Positions 1 through 10,561 of a DNA stretch of 64,000 nucleotides are shown in pieces. Position 1 is the first letter of the stretch, and every line of letters starts with the position of its first letter. The notes under the pieces were generated by a model. That model did not search any database. It was not told the DNA's origin and saw only the letters and a program-made list of their open reading frames with translations. Both the position numbers and the translations under genes were made by a program. The stretch spans positions 7,307,971 to 7,371,970 of the forward strand of contig OX336338.1 in the NCBI GenBank assembly GCA_946902875.1, in the 5' to 3' direction. Source of the DNA: Nematopogon swammerdamellus. Lineage: Eukaryota; Arthropoda; Insecta; Lepidoptera; Adelidae.

Positions 1-104
1 CATAATATGCTCACATGATTAACAGATGTTTACGATCAATATGTTAAGATGATGCAAGCACCGCTAAACGGTGACTTGTAATTAGTGCAGTTATAGTAAT
101 AGAA

Positions 105-480
105 TGTTGAGCTTGTCTCGATTTTTACCCGACTACGGCGAAGCAAAAAGGAGGGTTATGTGTTTGACCGGTATGTATGTATGTATGTATGTATGTATGT
201 ATGTATGTATGTATGTATGTTCATCTGTTCCCTCATAACTTCTAAACTACTTATCACAATTTGACAAATGAGGTATCGTTGAAAGCGTCTTGATCGTCCG
301 CTGGTTATAGGCTATGTGACGTCACACAAAATTGACTATGGCGCCCTCTAGATGACAAAAAGTCATGATCTAAAAAAAATTTTTTTTTTAATGATGCCGT
401 GTTGGGTATCAAATGAAAGGGCTTAATTAGCACATTTCAAAAATATATATATTGTTAGCTATTGCTTTCGGATTTGCTTG
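105..480 (+). repeat. dispersed repeat with (GTAT)n microsatellite
   Basis: A tetranucleotide tract of GTAT units fills 171-220. The flanks ('GGAGGGTTATGTGTTTGACC' before it, 'TTCCCTCATAACTTCTAAAC' after it) resemble another block near 6810-6850 that also starts with a TATG run. It looks like a dispersed transposon remnant rather than unique sequence. The family was recognised by repetition only. Confidence 0.5.
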
Positions 481-784
481 CATGCACCCGATAATTGGTA
501 ATAATTTCTAAATAAAATAAAATCAGGCCTCATTCCATACATATATACATACATATCACAGACGCTGAATCCCGACAATCGGGGTAAGCAGAGTAATCGG
601 TGTTGTGCTGCAAGAACTCTTGTCAATTACAGCACAACACCGACCACCACGTTTTGCAAAGGATTCGAACAAGATTAAATCGATCAAGCAGCAAGTATGG
701 CACGAAGACCCACCTGCTGCATGACTCGGTGGAAGTACCGTGCCAAGGTGAGAGGTGGCGAGCCCGTCGCCCTTTAGCACGGCA

Positions 785-880
785 TCTTGTCCTTATCCCT
801 TAGTCGCCTTTTACGACATGCATGGGGAGAGATGCAGTGGGGATATTCTTTTTAAGTATCGACCCCACACGGTACTCGGC
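785..880 (+). repeat. 3' end of the 'CGCCTTTTACGACA' dispersed repeat
   Basis: This segment ('AGTCGCCTTTTACGACATGC', then 'GGGGAGAGATGCAGTGGG', then 'GACCCCACACGGTAC') matches the ends of the tandem copies at 62255-63000 and the reverse copy at 46318-46600. It is one terminus of a repeat family seen at least six times here. The sequence upstream (590-784) is not shared with the other copies. Confidence 0.6.
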
Positions 881-957
881 CTCATTCCAAACCTACCCAA
901 ATACATCCTACTTAAAACCATCTTAATATTATAAACGCGAAAGTTTGTAAATGAGTT

Positions 958-1612
958 GCGTTCAGGAAGACGATAAACCTACTCAAAGAAAATAAGTAAC
1001 TAAGGGCGAGGCAGAAGGCCGAGCTGCGTTCAGGAAGTAGATAAACCTTCTTAAAGACAGTTAGTAACTGAGGGCGAGGCCGAAGGCCGAGCTGCGTTCG
1101 GGAAGACTATAAACCTTCTCGAAGAAAGTAAGTAATAAAGGGCGAGGCCGAGGGCCGAGCTGCGTTCAGGAAGACGATAAACTTTCTCGAAGACAGTAAG
1201 TAACTATGGGCGAGGCCGAAGGCCGATCTGCGTTCAGGAAGAGGATAAACCATCTTTAAGAAAGTAAGTAACCAAGGGCGAGGCCGAAGGCCGAGCTGCG
1301 TTCGGGAAGCCTAAACATTCTCGAAGAAAGTAAGTAATAAAGGGCGAGGCCGAGGGCCGAGCTGCGTTCAGGAAGACGATAAACTTTCTCGAAGACAGTA
1401 AGTAACTATGGGCGAGGCCGAAGGCCGATCTGCGTTCAGGAAGAGGATAAACCATCTTTAAGAAAGTAAGCAACAAAGGGCGAGGCCGAAGACCGAGCTG
1501 CGTTCAGGAAGAGGATAACCTTTTCGAAGAAAGTAAGTAACAGAGGGCGAGTCAGAAGATCGAGCTGCGTTCAGGAAGACTATAATCATCTCGAAGAAAG
1601 TAACTTCTTAGC
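958..1612 (+). repeat. 68-bp tandem array, first orientation
   Basis: About nine or ten units of roughly 68 bp. Each contains 'GGGCGAGGCCGAAGGCCGAG', 'CTGCGTTCAGGAAGA' and a segment like 'AAGAAAGTAAGTAAC'. Units differ by point changes (AAACCTTC/AAACTTTC, GAAGG/GAGGG). The array turns around near 1612-1625 and continues in the opposite orientation. Confidence 0.9.
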
Positions 1613-1624
1613 TACTTATTTCGA

Positions 1625-2735
1625 AAAAGAATTATCCTCTTCCTGAACGCATCTCGACCTTCGGCCTCGCCCATAGTTAAGTACTGTCTACGAGAAGGTT
1701 TATAGTCTTCTCGAACGCAGCTCGGCCTTCGGCCTCTCCCTTAGTTACTTACTGTTTACGAGAAGGTTTATAGTCTTCCCGAACGCAGCTCGGTCTTCGG
1801 CCTCGCCCTTTTTTAATTACTTTCTTAAAGATGGTTTATCCTCTTCATGAACGCAGCTCGGCCTTCGGCCTCTCTTATATACTTACTGTCTTCGAGAAAG
1901 TTTATCATCTTCCTGAACGCAGCTCGGCCTTCGGCCTCGCCCTTTGTTACTTACTTTCTTCGAGAAGGTTTATAGTCTTCCCGAACGCAGCTCGGCCTTC
2001 GGCCTCGCCCTCAGTTACCTACTTTCTTAAAGATGGTTTATCCTCTTCATGAACGCAGCTCGGCCTTCCGCCTCTCCCATATACTTACTGTCTTCGAGAA
2101 AGTTTATCATCTTCCTGAACGCAGCTCGGCCTTCGGCCTCGCCCTTTGTTACTTACTTTCTTCGAGAAGGTTTATAGTCTTCCCGAACGCAGCTCGGCCT
2201 TCGGCCTCGCCCTCAGTTACTTACGTTCTTAAAGATGGTTTATCCTCTTCCTGAACGCAGCTCGGCCCTCGGCCTCGCCCATAGTTACTTACTGTCTTCG
2301 GGAAAGTTTATCGTCTTCCTGAACACAGCTCGGCCTTCGGCCTCGCCCTTTGTTACTTACTTTCTTCGAGAAGGTTTATAGTCTTCCCGAACGCAGCTCG
2401 GCCTTCGGCCTGGCCCTCAGTTACTTACTTTCTTAAAGATGGTTTATCCTCTTCCTGAACGCAGCTCGGCCTTCGGCCTCGCCCTTGGTTACTTACTGTC
2501 TTCGGGAAGGTTTATAGTCTTCCCGAACGCAGCTCGGCCTTCGGCCTCGCCCTCAGTTACTTACTTTCTTAAAGATGGTTCATCGTCTTCCTGAGCGCCG
2601 CTCGGCCTTCGGCCTCGCCCATAGTTGCTTACTTTCTTCGAGAAAGTTTGTCGTCTTCCTGAACGCAGCTCGGCCTTCGGCCTCGCCCTTTGTTACTTAC
2701 TTTCTTCGAGTCGGTTTATCGTTTACCTGAACCCA
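1625..2735 (-). repeat. 68-bp tandem array, inverted half
   Basis: The same 68-bp unit as in 958-1612, here reverse-complemented, about 16 copies. 'GAACGCAGCTCGGCC' recurs at 1713, 1781, 1849, 1915, 1983 and 2051. Three-unit blocks of about 202 bp recur almost unchanged (1831-2032 against 2033-2234), so there is higher-order structure. The unit is open in one frame, which creates spurious ORFs. A lone unit lies at 54305-54385. Confidence 0.9.
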
Positions 2736-2879
2736 GCTTGCCCTTATGGACTATGGTACACATGTTAAAATTATAAAACAGTAAAACCTAAACAAACAAA
2801 ACATGTAAAACGGCTCTGCAAATAATTTATCACGAAGTTATATCCCCAAAATAATTAAAATAAAAAATAAGTTCAAAAA

Positions 2880-3280
2880 CTAAAACCCGACTACTGAAAA
2901 ATCACGCTCTAAAAAGTACGAAACAAGAAAATGTTCTCATCTGAAATTGTTATGTACAAACTATTCAATATTTTATCGTCTATTAAATAAACAACTTACA
3001 CGTAATATATTTTAATGTATTTAATAAATATTCATAGTGTTGTTCAGAGGATAGCCGTGGTCGTATGCCACCTAACCTATAGGGCAAAGTGGCATACGAC
3101 CATGGCTATCCTCTGAACAACACTATGAATATTTATTAAATACATTAAAATATATTACGTGTAAGTTGTTTATTTAATAGACGATAAAATATTGAATAGT
3201 TTGTACATAACAATTTCAGATGAGAACATTTTCTTGTTTCGTACTTTTTAGAGCGTGATTTTTCAGTAGTCGGGTTTTAG
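2880..3280. repeat. long near-perfect hairpin, 192-bp arms, 17-nt loop
   Basis: Bases 2880-3071 are the reverse complement of 3089-3280 with almost no mismatches. They are separated by a 17-nt loop (3072-3088, 'CTAACCTATAGGGCAAA'). Symmetry ends at 'AAAACTAAAACCCG' on the left. No coding sequence is evident. It may be a fold-back MITE or a hairpin-RNA locus; the sequence alone does not decide. Confidence 0.85.
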
Positions 3281-3436
3281 TTTTGTATATTGTAGTCAAT
3301 AGAACAGAAATTATTTATAGCGCACTATTAAGACACAGCAAAACCAATAATCGATTTTTCCCGATTAATGTTTCTCGTAAGCCACATTCATTCTGCACTT
3401 ATGATGTAAGTGCAGAATCAATAAATATTTAATTGT

Positions 3437-3600
3437 AGCCGTCGGGTGGCCGAGTGGTCTGGGCGTCGATTTCTCTTCCGAGAGGTTCGAGGTTCGCATC
3501 CAAAAGGCGTGTACCAATGAGTTTTTTCTGATTTGAAAAAATTTAAGTGCATACCTTCACCCACTGCTCCATGGTTCGAATTCCATGTAAAAATGTATCA
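3437..3600 (+). repeat. tRNA-derived SINE, 3'-truncated copy
   Basis: A tRNA-like head with an A-box-like 'GTGGCCGAGTGG' near 3446 and a B-box-like 'GGTTCGCATCC' near 3491, followed by the family tail 'GTGTACCAATGAGTTTTTTC'. The same head and tail occur in the full copy at 56896-57306. The 3' half of the element is missing. Confidence 0.75.
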
Positions 3601-4763
3601 CCTTTTTTGTTTTATTTTATTTTATTATTATAGCATTATGAATAGATAAAAAAAACAGATGTAAGCAGTATATTCTACTCTAACTATACCCGCAAAAAAC
3701 TGTACTACCCGCTGCCCTCTGCAGCACAGTCTACGGACTAGTGCAGGGGACAGTACATACATTGTGTTATATATATTATTGAATAAAGAAATATTTTACT
3801 TTTTACTTTTTTACTTTACTTTTAGGTCCACCGGGTTGACTGGAGGAAATTGCCTAAGCCAATAATGCCGCCCTTGCCATACATTAATTTGCATAAAAAT
3901 AATACACTTTATGCCACTTATAACAAAAATAAAATTAATATAAATACAAGTCTCTTGGACCATGGGCATGGCAACTAACACACATCGGTCACATTAAAAG
4001 CCTAAGAAGACTTCCTGGAATTCCGCTATTTATGGACGTTCAAGAGAAAGGTATGTACCTAATGTACGATGGGAACCAAAAAAATATACCTATTTCACAA
4101 TAATTGTAAAAATATTTAAGACGTAAATGTCGATCGTTTTTACTTGGTTTTTACCTTCAGCACCACACCCCAATATCGAGTCTCTGCTACTCTACATCAA
4201 GAACCCGACTCCGTTTTTAAAAATCGTACATAAAATGTTTCATAATTAGGTAAAAAGTTATCCCGAAATCGCCGCTCATTTGACGCGAGAACGATTATAA
4301 CTTCTCGTTATTAAGGTCACTCGTGCGCAACAGGCAACCTCAGACGCGCGCGTCAATCATAAAGGACGTAAGACGCGGTCGCGGCAGGCGCAATACATTC
4401 ATTAAATAAACCTGGCACGCATTTTGAGTGGATATTTTCGAGCATAGCTTAAAAAAAACTAAATTAATTTTTCCCAGGCCAAAAAAACGGGCATACTTTT
4501 TACGTCTCCTAAACAGGGGTGAAAAGATGAGACTGGAAGGCATCCCCAAATTAATTTTAAATATAATAAATTTTAATTCAGTTAGGAAAAAGTGATGCTA
4601 CCTATTAGCATCGCTCGAAAATGTCTGAAAAATGTAAGAGAGTGCGGGGTGGGAGCGTGCTATAACAGCGCGCTGATGGAGAGTAGTGGTGGTGGGTGGT
4701 GCGTGGTTGACGATGAAGGTGGCGCGGTGGTGGGTGGTGGGTGCCTGGTGCCGGGAGACTAAC
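3601..4763. other. no gene recognised
   Basis: AT-rich sequence. One AATAAAG followed by 'TTTTACTTTTTACTTTTTTA' near 3781-3815 looks like the 3' tail of a degraded retroelement. No supported coding sequence. Confidence 0.5.
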
Positions 4764-4882
4764 CTCTTGATCTTGGCTTTGAACCAGCCGAGGCAACCGT
4801 CGCAAGGGTCGGCCGCGTGTGCGGCGACGCGCGGCGGCGCGATGTTGATGATGGTGTAAACGATGATACATTGATAATCCAT
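4764..4882 (-). CDS. candidate first coding exon of an unidentified gene
   Basis: On the minus strand an ATG at 4882-4880 is preceded in frame by a TGA six codons upstream. It opens 39 codons that end at a consensus-like splice donor (AAGAG|GTTAGT, boundary at 4764/4763). The peptide starts MDYQCIIVYTIINIAPP and ends DPCDGCLGWFKAKIK. I do not recognise the family. It lies directly downstream, in its own transcription direction, of the GC-rich blocks at 4900-5130 and 5450-6110, as expected for a first coding exon near a promoter. No second exon is visible, so it would be leftward beyond 1 or in a short unrecognised exon. It also falls inside the inferred OGT intron on the same strand. A chance ORF with a chance donor remains possible. 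Confidence 0.35.
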
Positions 4883-4899
4883 AACACGAACATGTCCTC

Positions 4900-5130
4900 A
4901 GTACATATGTGGGAGGACTGAAACACTTCCAGGCGGACGCTCTCGGCGCGTCACCGCCGCCGCAGCCGCCGCCGCCGCCACCGCCGCCGGCGCCGACGAC
5001 GGTGACGTCGCCGCAGTCGCCGCGGCGCCGGCGCCGCAGCGGCGCGAGCTGCCAAGTGACGCGGTCCGCCGCCGCCGGTGCGGAGCGGAACACGCACGCC
5101 TCGGCCTTCCGCTCTGTCACACCACGTCTA
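4900..5130. promoter_or_regulatory. GC-rich, CGG-rich block
   Basis: Very GC- and CpG-rich with runs of CCG/GCC triplets (for example 'CGCCGCCGCAGCCGCCGCCG' near 4948). It gives long but low-complexity ORFs in several frames, which I do not call genes. It probably forms a promoter-proximal or 5'UTR region together with 5450-6110. Confidence 0.45.
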
Positions 5131-5449
5131 TATCCAGGCAAGTGGACACCACATTTCACACACCATGCGGAGAGGACGGCAATCATTCGCCCGGTCACTA
5201 TATTTACACTTAACTTCACTCCGACAAATGAACTGCGGCCAATTATTTAAAACTACCTACTCTTTGTAACGGTGACCCCGAATCGAAGTGTTTGGACACG
5301 GGGCACGAGCGAGAGAAATTCATTAACAATATGCGAACGCAACATCCGATCTTCAGTTCGACTCGTAACAATCAATGTCAACGGTAACCTTAATGTAAAT
5401 AAACATATTATTTTATCAAAAATGTATCAAAACAGAACGTCCATATGTT

Positions 5450-6110
5450 AAGCTCTGAGCGTGTAAGATGAATGTCTTATCGCCGGCGCCGCCGGATGCG
5501 ACGTCTAGCGTAGTTGTAGAGACGCATGTAATGTGCGCGGTGGGAATACGGTGCTACGTTATCAGCGAGGGCCGGGCTCCGCGTAGTGGACCGCAGCACG
5601 AGCGAGCGACGCGACACATGTCACTGTGACAAGTGGGATGCGGGCGACACCCGGCCGAGGGCGGCGCTCGCGTATTTACACTGACGGACGAAGGAGACGA
5701 GGCGCGCCGTGGTGAGCGTGGGCGGCGAGCTGGAGGAGGAGGTGCGGTGAGGACAGTGGCGGCGGCGGCGGCAGTCAGCGGCCAGCCCGCAGCCGGCCGG
5801 CTGCTTCAGTATCGATCTGCGTGCTAAGAGGAGAGAGGCGAGGCGGAGCCGGGCGAGGCATAGCGCGCGGCGGGCGGCGCGGGCGGGACGGGCGCGCGGC
5901 GGCGGAGCTGCGGGACAACTGCTACGCGGCGCGGCCTCGCGGTGTCCGCGCAGGGAGGCTGCTCGTCTCTGCCTGCCGCGCTCCCCCGCGCCCCGCACCG
6001 CGCCCACGCGACACAACACGACCGCAGCACCACCGTGCCCTCCGCCCGCCCTGAGCGCGCCGTGCCGCCCCGCGCCACGCACCGCGGACCCTCTCTTAAT
6101 GGCGCCCGTT
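5450..6110. promoter_or_regulatory. CpG-island-like block
   Basis: About 660 bp of strongly GC- and CpG-rich sequence in an otherwise AT-rich window, with stretches such as 'GGCGGCGGCGGCAGTCAGCG' near 5759. ORFs in both strands are Arg/Ala/Gly-rich and overlap each other, as expected for CpG-rich noncoding DNA. It is most simply read as a promoter or 5'UTR region for a leftward gene (see 4764-4882). A transcription start was not identified. Confidence 0.45.
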
Positions 6111-6129
6111 TATCAATCTTCCGACTTTA

Positions 6130-6805
6130 AACACTCCTCGAAATGAGGATGTAAATCATTCAGAATTACCGCCCATTTCCCGGTCGAACTATAACGCGCT
6201 CGTGCCACTCATAAGCACCGCCGAAGTCGCTTTATTGCTTGCTCTTTGCATATTAAACCTAGCACCTTGTCATCGCGTTGTGCGCTTATTCAACTAGCAA
6301 ACTGAAGATTTTCTCAGATTACAGATCATTGTACGCGACTATTGATGTGACGCGTGTATCGACCTAAACGAATGAATTATTGAGGTACCTACCTAACATT
6401 TACGTAAATTCTGTGCCCTGAAATATGCCTGAAAGAGATCCTTAAAATGATTTATCGACTCGGATACACTAGCTAGGTAATAACATCGAGCTATGATGAC
6501 GCACACGCTCCGCCGCTAGCGGATGGGGTGCTTTTTTCTCCATACTAGGTATATGTGAATTTGGGATCTGTTCTGTGTCCTCTTATTTCGATTAACACTT
6601 TTGGAACGTCTACAGACTATAAATAATAGGCTATAAGTTCTAACTAAATACTTCTATAAATATATATCCATACTTTTAGTTATACCGTATATTATATACA
6701 TTAAATCTATAAGGGATGCTCATGGAGTAAGTTACTTTGTTTTAAGAGATATTGCATTTGTAGACTTTATGTACGATACTAAAACTAAATTGACGATTTT
6801 TAGAA
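6130..6805. other. no feature recognised
   Basis: Unique-looking AT-rich sequence after the CpG-rich block. No coding potential or repeat family was recognised. Confidence 0.5.
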
Positions 6806-6809
6806 ATCT

Positions 6810-7075
6810 TTTCTGTATGTATGTATGTTCCTCCATAACTCTTAAACCGATCACCCGAATTCTATGAAACTTAGTACACACACATTTAACTATACCGGAC
6901 ACAGGATAGGCTAAATAAAATTCAGTTCCGGTCACGCTAAGATGTGGCTCTCATACAAACAGAATTGTTCCGCCCGCCGAAATAAAGGTAGGTACGGTTG
7001 CGGGCTTACTTAATTCCTTCTTTTTAAATATGAATTTCACGCGAGCGAAGCCGCGGGCAAAAGCTAGTAGAAAAT
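6810..7075 (+). repeat. dispersed repeat ending in 'GCGAAGCCGCGGGCAAAAGC'
   Basis: Begins with a short TATG run and 'TTCCTCCATAACTCTTAAAC', and ends in 'CGAGCGAAGCCGCGGGCAAA'. That tail recurs at 41485-41515 ('GGGCGAAGCCGCGGGCTAAA') and is very common at the 3' ends of lepidopteran retroelements and SINEs (general knowledge). Confidence 0.55.
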
Positions 7076-7645
7076 ATAAATGCAAGACAGGAGAGAGAAA
7101 TAACAGCTGAGTTTAAAGGCAGACATAAAATAAAAGTATGTACTTATTTTTAGCTATAGCAAGAATTTATTAACGAAGCGTCAAAATTACATTTTACTAT
7201 GAAAATAAGAAAAATGTCAACGAAGATAATTCAATATGTAGGTGTCGTAGGAAAGCTCTTTGGTGTGCCCTGCCTGTCGCAAGCGATGCGGGGGCGTTGT
7301 CGCTAGCCAGCCTCTCGCTCGGCGCGTTATCGCAGCGGGCGACTACGCAACTATCAGCTTATACTCGCCAGAAGTTATTTTTCAGACGTCACGCGCCATA
7401 AAATGAGTGAATAATAAAAAGTAGATTAGCTGTCGCTCTGCCACCGCTGCGTGCGTTAGAGGTGGCCCACGGAAGATAATTTAGATATACATATCATGAT
7501 AGCATCTAGTGCCCCCGCCAAGTTCGAGCGACGCGACGGCGGCACTGACTGCCGCACTACCCTTTACTGGAACCATTTCGGCGTACTTTTGAAATAAGTG
7601 AAATAATTCCATAATAGCATGCTTACAAAGATATTTGAATTAAAA

Positions 7646-7915
7646 CAACCGGCCAAGTGCGAGTCGAATTCGCACACGTTTCCGCGACACAAAAGAAACG
7701 TTGAAAATAGACGCTTTTGTGTTTTAATCTTACCCCCCTTGAAGTTTTTACGTTTTCAATATTTTATTATTTTTTATGTTATATCTGCCATAATAACACT
7801 AATATTTTGTGAATTTATAAACGGGTTTCAAAGATACAGCAGTAGGACAGACAGACACACAGACAAACAAACAGACAGGACAGACAGACGGTCTAGACTT
7901 CGTACGCGGAAGTAA
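7646..7915 (+). repeat. 'AAGTGCGAGTCG' dispersed lepidopteran repeat
   Basis: Starts at 'CCGGCCAAGTGCGAGTCGAA' and includes 'TTATATCTGCCATAATAACA' and a (GACA)-rich tail. The same order of motifs occurs at 24845-25190 and 35918-36125. Short tails of the family also appear within the palindrome arms and at 40795-40850. Noncoding here. Confidence 0.7.
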
Positions 7916-8290
7916 ACGTAAATTTAAAAAAAACAATATTATGTCACTGATTCAATGGCCCGGATGATCAAAATTTTGGGGCACTTCAGGTGATCGTAGA
8001 ATTGTTAAATCGAAAGCCATGTTGAATTTTTTGATTAAATAGCCGTTTTAGTATCCTGGAATTCACAAATGGTCAAGTCGCGGGAAGTCAAATTACATGC
8101 AAAACATAATGACTGCTTTAGTTTAATTACAACTTTTCGTATCTACAGACCACTTAGTTAGAGATGTCGAAGTTTGCCTTTTATGGTGTCGCAGCCAGCG
8201 ACTCTGGGCCCCTTATAAAATTGGTCAGGTGTATGTCCGTCCGTCCGTCCGTCCGTATGTCTCTCCGCTCCCGTCACGCTCTATCCGAGA

Positions 8291-8486
8291 TATTTTATTT
8301 TATTTTATTTTATTTTATTTTATTTTATTTTATTTTATTATATTTTATTTTATTTTATTTTATTTTATTTTATTTTATTTTATTTTATTTTATTTTATTT
8401 TATTTTATTTTATTTTATTTTATTTTATTTTATTTTATTTTATTTTATTTTATTTTATTTTATTTTATTTTATTTTATTTTATTTT
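8291..8486 (+). repeat. (TATTT)n microsatellite, left flank of the giant palindrome
   Basis: About 39 TATTT units with one interruption near 8340. The same repeat, in the same strand orientation, resumes at 21245, immediately after the palindrome. This suggests that the palindrome was inserted into, or grew within, one microsatellite. The FYFILFYFIL ORFs here are microsatellite translations. Confidence 0.95.
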
Positions 8487-8489
8487 AGT

Positions 8490-8840
8490 AGTATACGTAG
8501 GGGGCTCCTAGCGCACCCTCGTGATTTTTCTAAGTCCGAGAATCAGGGGGCGTGGCCTAATTTGGGGTGTACGTAGGGCTTCGAAGTCAGGGTTCAGCTC
8601 CAGGGTGTCAGGTCAGGGTGCTGCGCCCCATCAATTTGGATGGTGTACGTAGGCCTTCGGAGTCAGGGTTCAGACCTTCGGATTCAGGATTCAGGCCTTA
8701 GGATTCAGGATTCAGGGTTCCAGATTCAGGGTTCAGGTCCAGGGTGCTAGGTCAGGGTGCTGCGCCCCATCCAATTGAGGCGTACGTAGGCCTTCGGAGT
8801 CATGGTTCAGCTCCAGGGTGCTGCACCCCACCAGCATGGT
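8490..8840 (+). repeat. subterminal iterated motifs of the palindrome
   Basis: The outer 350 bp of the arm contain several copies each of 'TACGTAGG(C/G)CTTCG(A/G)AG', 'GTCAGGGTTCAG' and 'CAGGGTGCTGCGCCCCATC'. The mirror set lies at 20891-21241, and related copies occur in the spacer at 14228-14456. Arrays of short subterminal repeats are typical transposase-binding regions in several DNA transposon groups (general knowledge). Any such role here is inference. Confidence 0.6.
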
Positions 8841-9228
8841 TCCACATGCACCGAGGCTTCGCCCCTGCCCCCTACCCCGCCCCGCCCCTGCCACACCCTT
8901 CGCCCCAGCCTTCACCCCTCCACAGTACCCCTGCCGACCGAGCGCAGGTAAATAGAGGTAGATAAACTAAGAGTGGTGCGTATTGTCTACCTGATAAGGG
9001 GTAGTTGATTCACCTCTATTGTCGGGAGGCAGGTTTAAACCTGTAGCAACCTGTAGGAACGACTGACTCCGCTTACGCATTGAATAGAAATATAACATTA
9101 ACAATTGTTCTGTGAAATGTATTCATACTCAGCATGACTAAGGCATCGTCAGTCAGGTAGGTTGGAGCCTAATGGTGTAGGAATGCAGACATGGCGCCGT
9201 CGCCGTCGGGCTTTGGCGGCGGGGAAGT

Positions 9229-9723
9229 TTGGCTGGTGCATTTAAAAATTCCGACACGCTCACTGTGACCGCAGTCGACAACGATGAACAGTCAGCCGCC
9301 AACATTACGCCGAGCTGCACGCCTGCGCCCACCGCTACAATGTCGCTAACGACTATCCACGTGCACACCTCGGGGCCGAGGCACGAGCGCTATTCGTCCG
9401 AGTCGGCACGTCTTCAAACATTCAACGATTAGCCACGCGCCCTCCGGCAGAAGCCTGAAGAAATGGTTAAGGCTGGGTTTTTCTACACTGGTTTTGGTGA
9501 CAAAGTGGCGTGCTTTTACTGCGGAGGAACACTCAACCAGTGGCGACCGGAAGACACACCGTGGGAGGAGCACACGAGGCTAGACCGCTGCGCTTTCGTC
9601 TACATAATGAAGGGAGCTGACTTCGCCACAGTCAAAGCAAAAGGATTGGACGAGATCGACATTCCGAGCTATTCGCCATACTTGTATGCGCCATCAGACG
9701 ATGGAGCCTTTAACTTGAAATGA
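9229..9723 (+). pseudogene. BIR-domain (IAP-like) pseudogene, left arm
   Basis: One reading frame spans this interval with a single internal stop, TAG at 9430-9432. Downstream of it the sequence reads as the core of a baculoviral-IAP-repeat domain: AGFFYTGFGDKVACFYCGG, then DTPWEEH, then a final Cys. The zinc ligands C-x2-C-x16-H are present, but the last spacing is H-x5-C where the family usually has six. The segment just upstream (RHERYSSESARLQTF) fits the start of a BIR. The TAG stands where BIR domains carry a conserved Trp after the 'TF' motif. No RING domain follows; the frame ends at 9721-9723, with AATAAA at 9733-9738. The upstream ATG (9191) is in another frame, so the true start is unknown. 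BIR proteins inhibit caspases in insects and insect viruses; host or viral ancestry cannot be decided here. Confidence 0.7.
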
Positions 9724-10144
9724 TTAATTTTCAATAAATATTTTTACATTTAAACAGTGAATACATTTATTTCAACCCACCCACACCCATAAATGAAACA
9801 AAAGTTAGCAGAAATGTTTATTTATTTTCACAAATCTTAATGCTAAAGTGTACATGATATATGTTTTAGAAAAGTCACTTAAACCCATTATTTACATAAA
9901 TGGGGCAACCTAAGTTTCGTCAGCAAATATTTATTTCTTGGTCAGGTCTATGTTGTTTTAAAGATGATGATGATGGCGTGGTAGATAGGTTAGAAATCAG
10001 CTTGCTGTCGCGCTGGTTAATGGTGATATGTATGATGGCCCATTACCTCTGAGAAAAAATTGTATTGGATGTTGTCAGAATATTTAAATTTTTCATGACA
10101 TATTTTATTATTTAATTTACGTACAAAGTGGAAATCTTATACTC

Positions 10145-10561
10145 TTAATCTATTTGTATAACATTTTGCTGCGCATCTAAAATTTGCGTAACGATATTGG
10201 CTATAGCGGAGATTATCCTTCGCTCATATTGGTTTAGCTCTGGGGTCTGCTGCACAATGCCTAACGTTGGCGATTGATGCTGCTGAGTGATCCAATCTGA
10301 AGATTGCAATGTGCACACGTTTGATGTTGGATCTTGCTTGTGCGATGTCAGCGGTGATGGCGGCTGCTGTTGATGTGTAGGCGAATAGTATGCAGATGAG
10401 TGTCGCGGTGGAGATGTCGCTGGTAGAGGTGGCGATGGTGAATAATTCATCAGGGTATACGTAGGTGAGCCGTAGGTGGGTGAGTATCGCGTTGGATATA
10501 TCGTTGGTGGAGATGTAGGTGGTGAATTAAGCAGCGGTGAGTCTTGCGCAAGCGAACCCAC
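10145..10561 (-). CDS. Ser/Pro/Tyr-rich hypothetical protein, left arm
   Basis: About 138 codons on the minus strand. The N-terminal two thirds is low complexity, rich in S, P, Y and T with degenerate SPPT/YSPT units. The last 45 residues are of normal composition and probably helical (ELNQYERRIISAIANIVTQI). The first codon of the open stretch is GTG and no ATG lies between it and the upstream in-frame TAA. Either translation starts at an internal Met or this is a 3' exon entered by splicing; a 'CTAATAC...CATAAG' stretch upstream could be a branch point and acceptor. An antisense AATAAA lies at 10104-10109. I do not recognise the protein. An identical copy is in the right arm, and a truncated, slightly diverged third copy lies at the edge of the spacer. 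Confidence 0.45.
   Translation of the reverse strand: MGSLAQDSPLLNSPPTSPPTIYPTRYSPTYGSPTYTLMNYSPSPPLPATSPPRHSSAYYSPTHQQQPPSPLTSHKQDPTSNVCTLQSSDWITQQHQSPTLGIVQQTPELNQYERRIISAIANIVTQILDAQQNVIQID

Noticed and set aside
3437..3510. Possible tRNA gene
   Set aside because: A and B boxes are present but the cloverleaf cannot be completed, and the sequence runs into the SINE body found in four other copies.
4605..5219. 204-codon minus-strand ORF and overlapping 113-codon plus-strand ORF
   Set aside because: Low-complexity Arg/Gly/Pro translations of CGG-rich DNA, mutually overlapping. Only the short exon at 4764-4882 in another frame has a donor and normal composition.
5621..6082. 153-codon Arg/Ala-rich ORF and its overlaps
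   Set aside because: Typical of CpG-rich noncoding DNA: several frames open on both strands, no motif.
8164..8576. Two 115-codon ORFs of FYFIL repeats
   Set aside because: They are translations of the (TATTT)n microsatellite in two frames.
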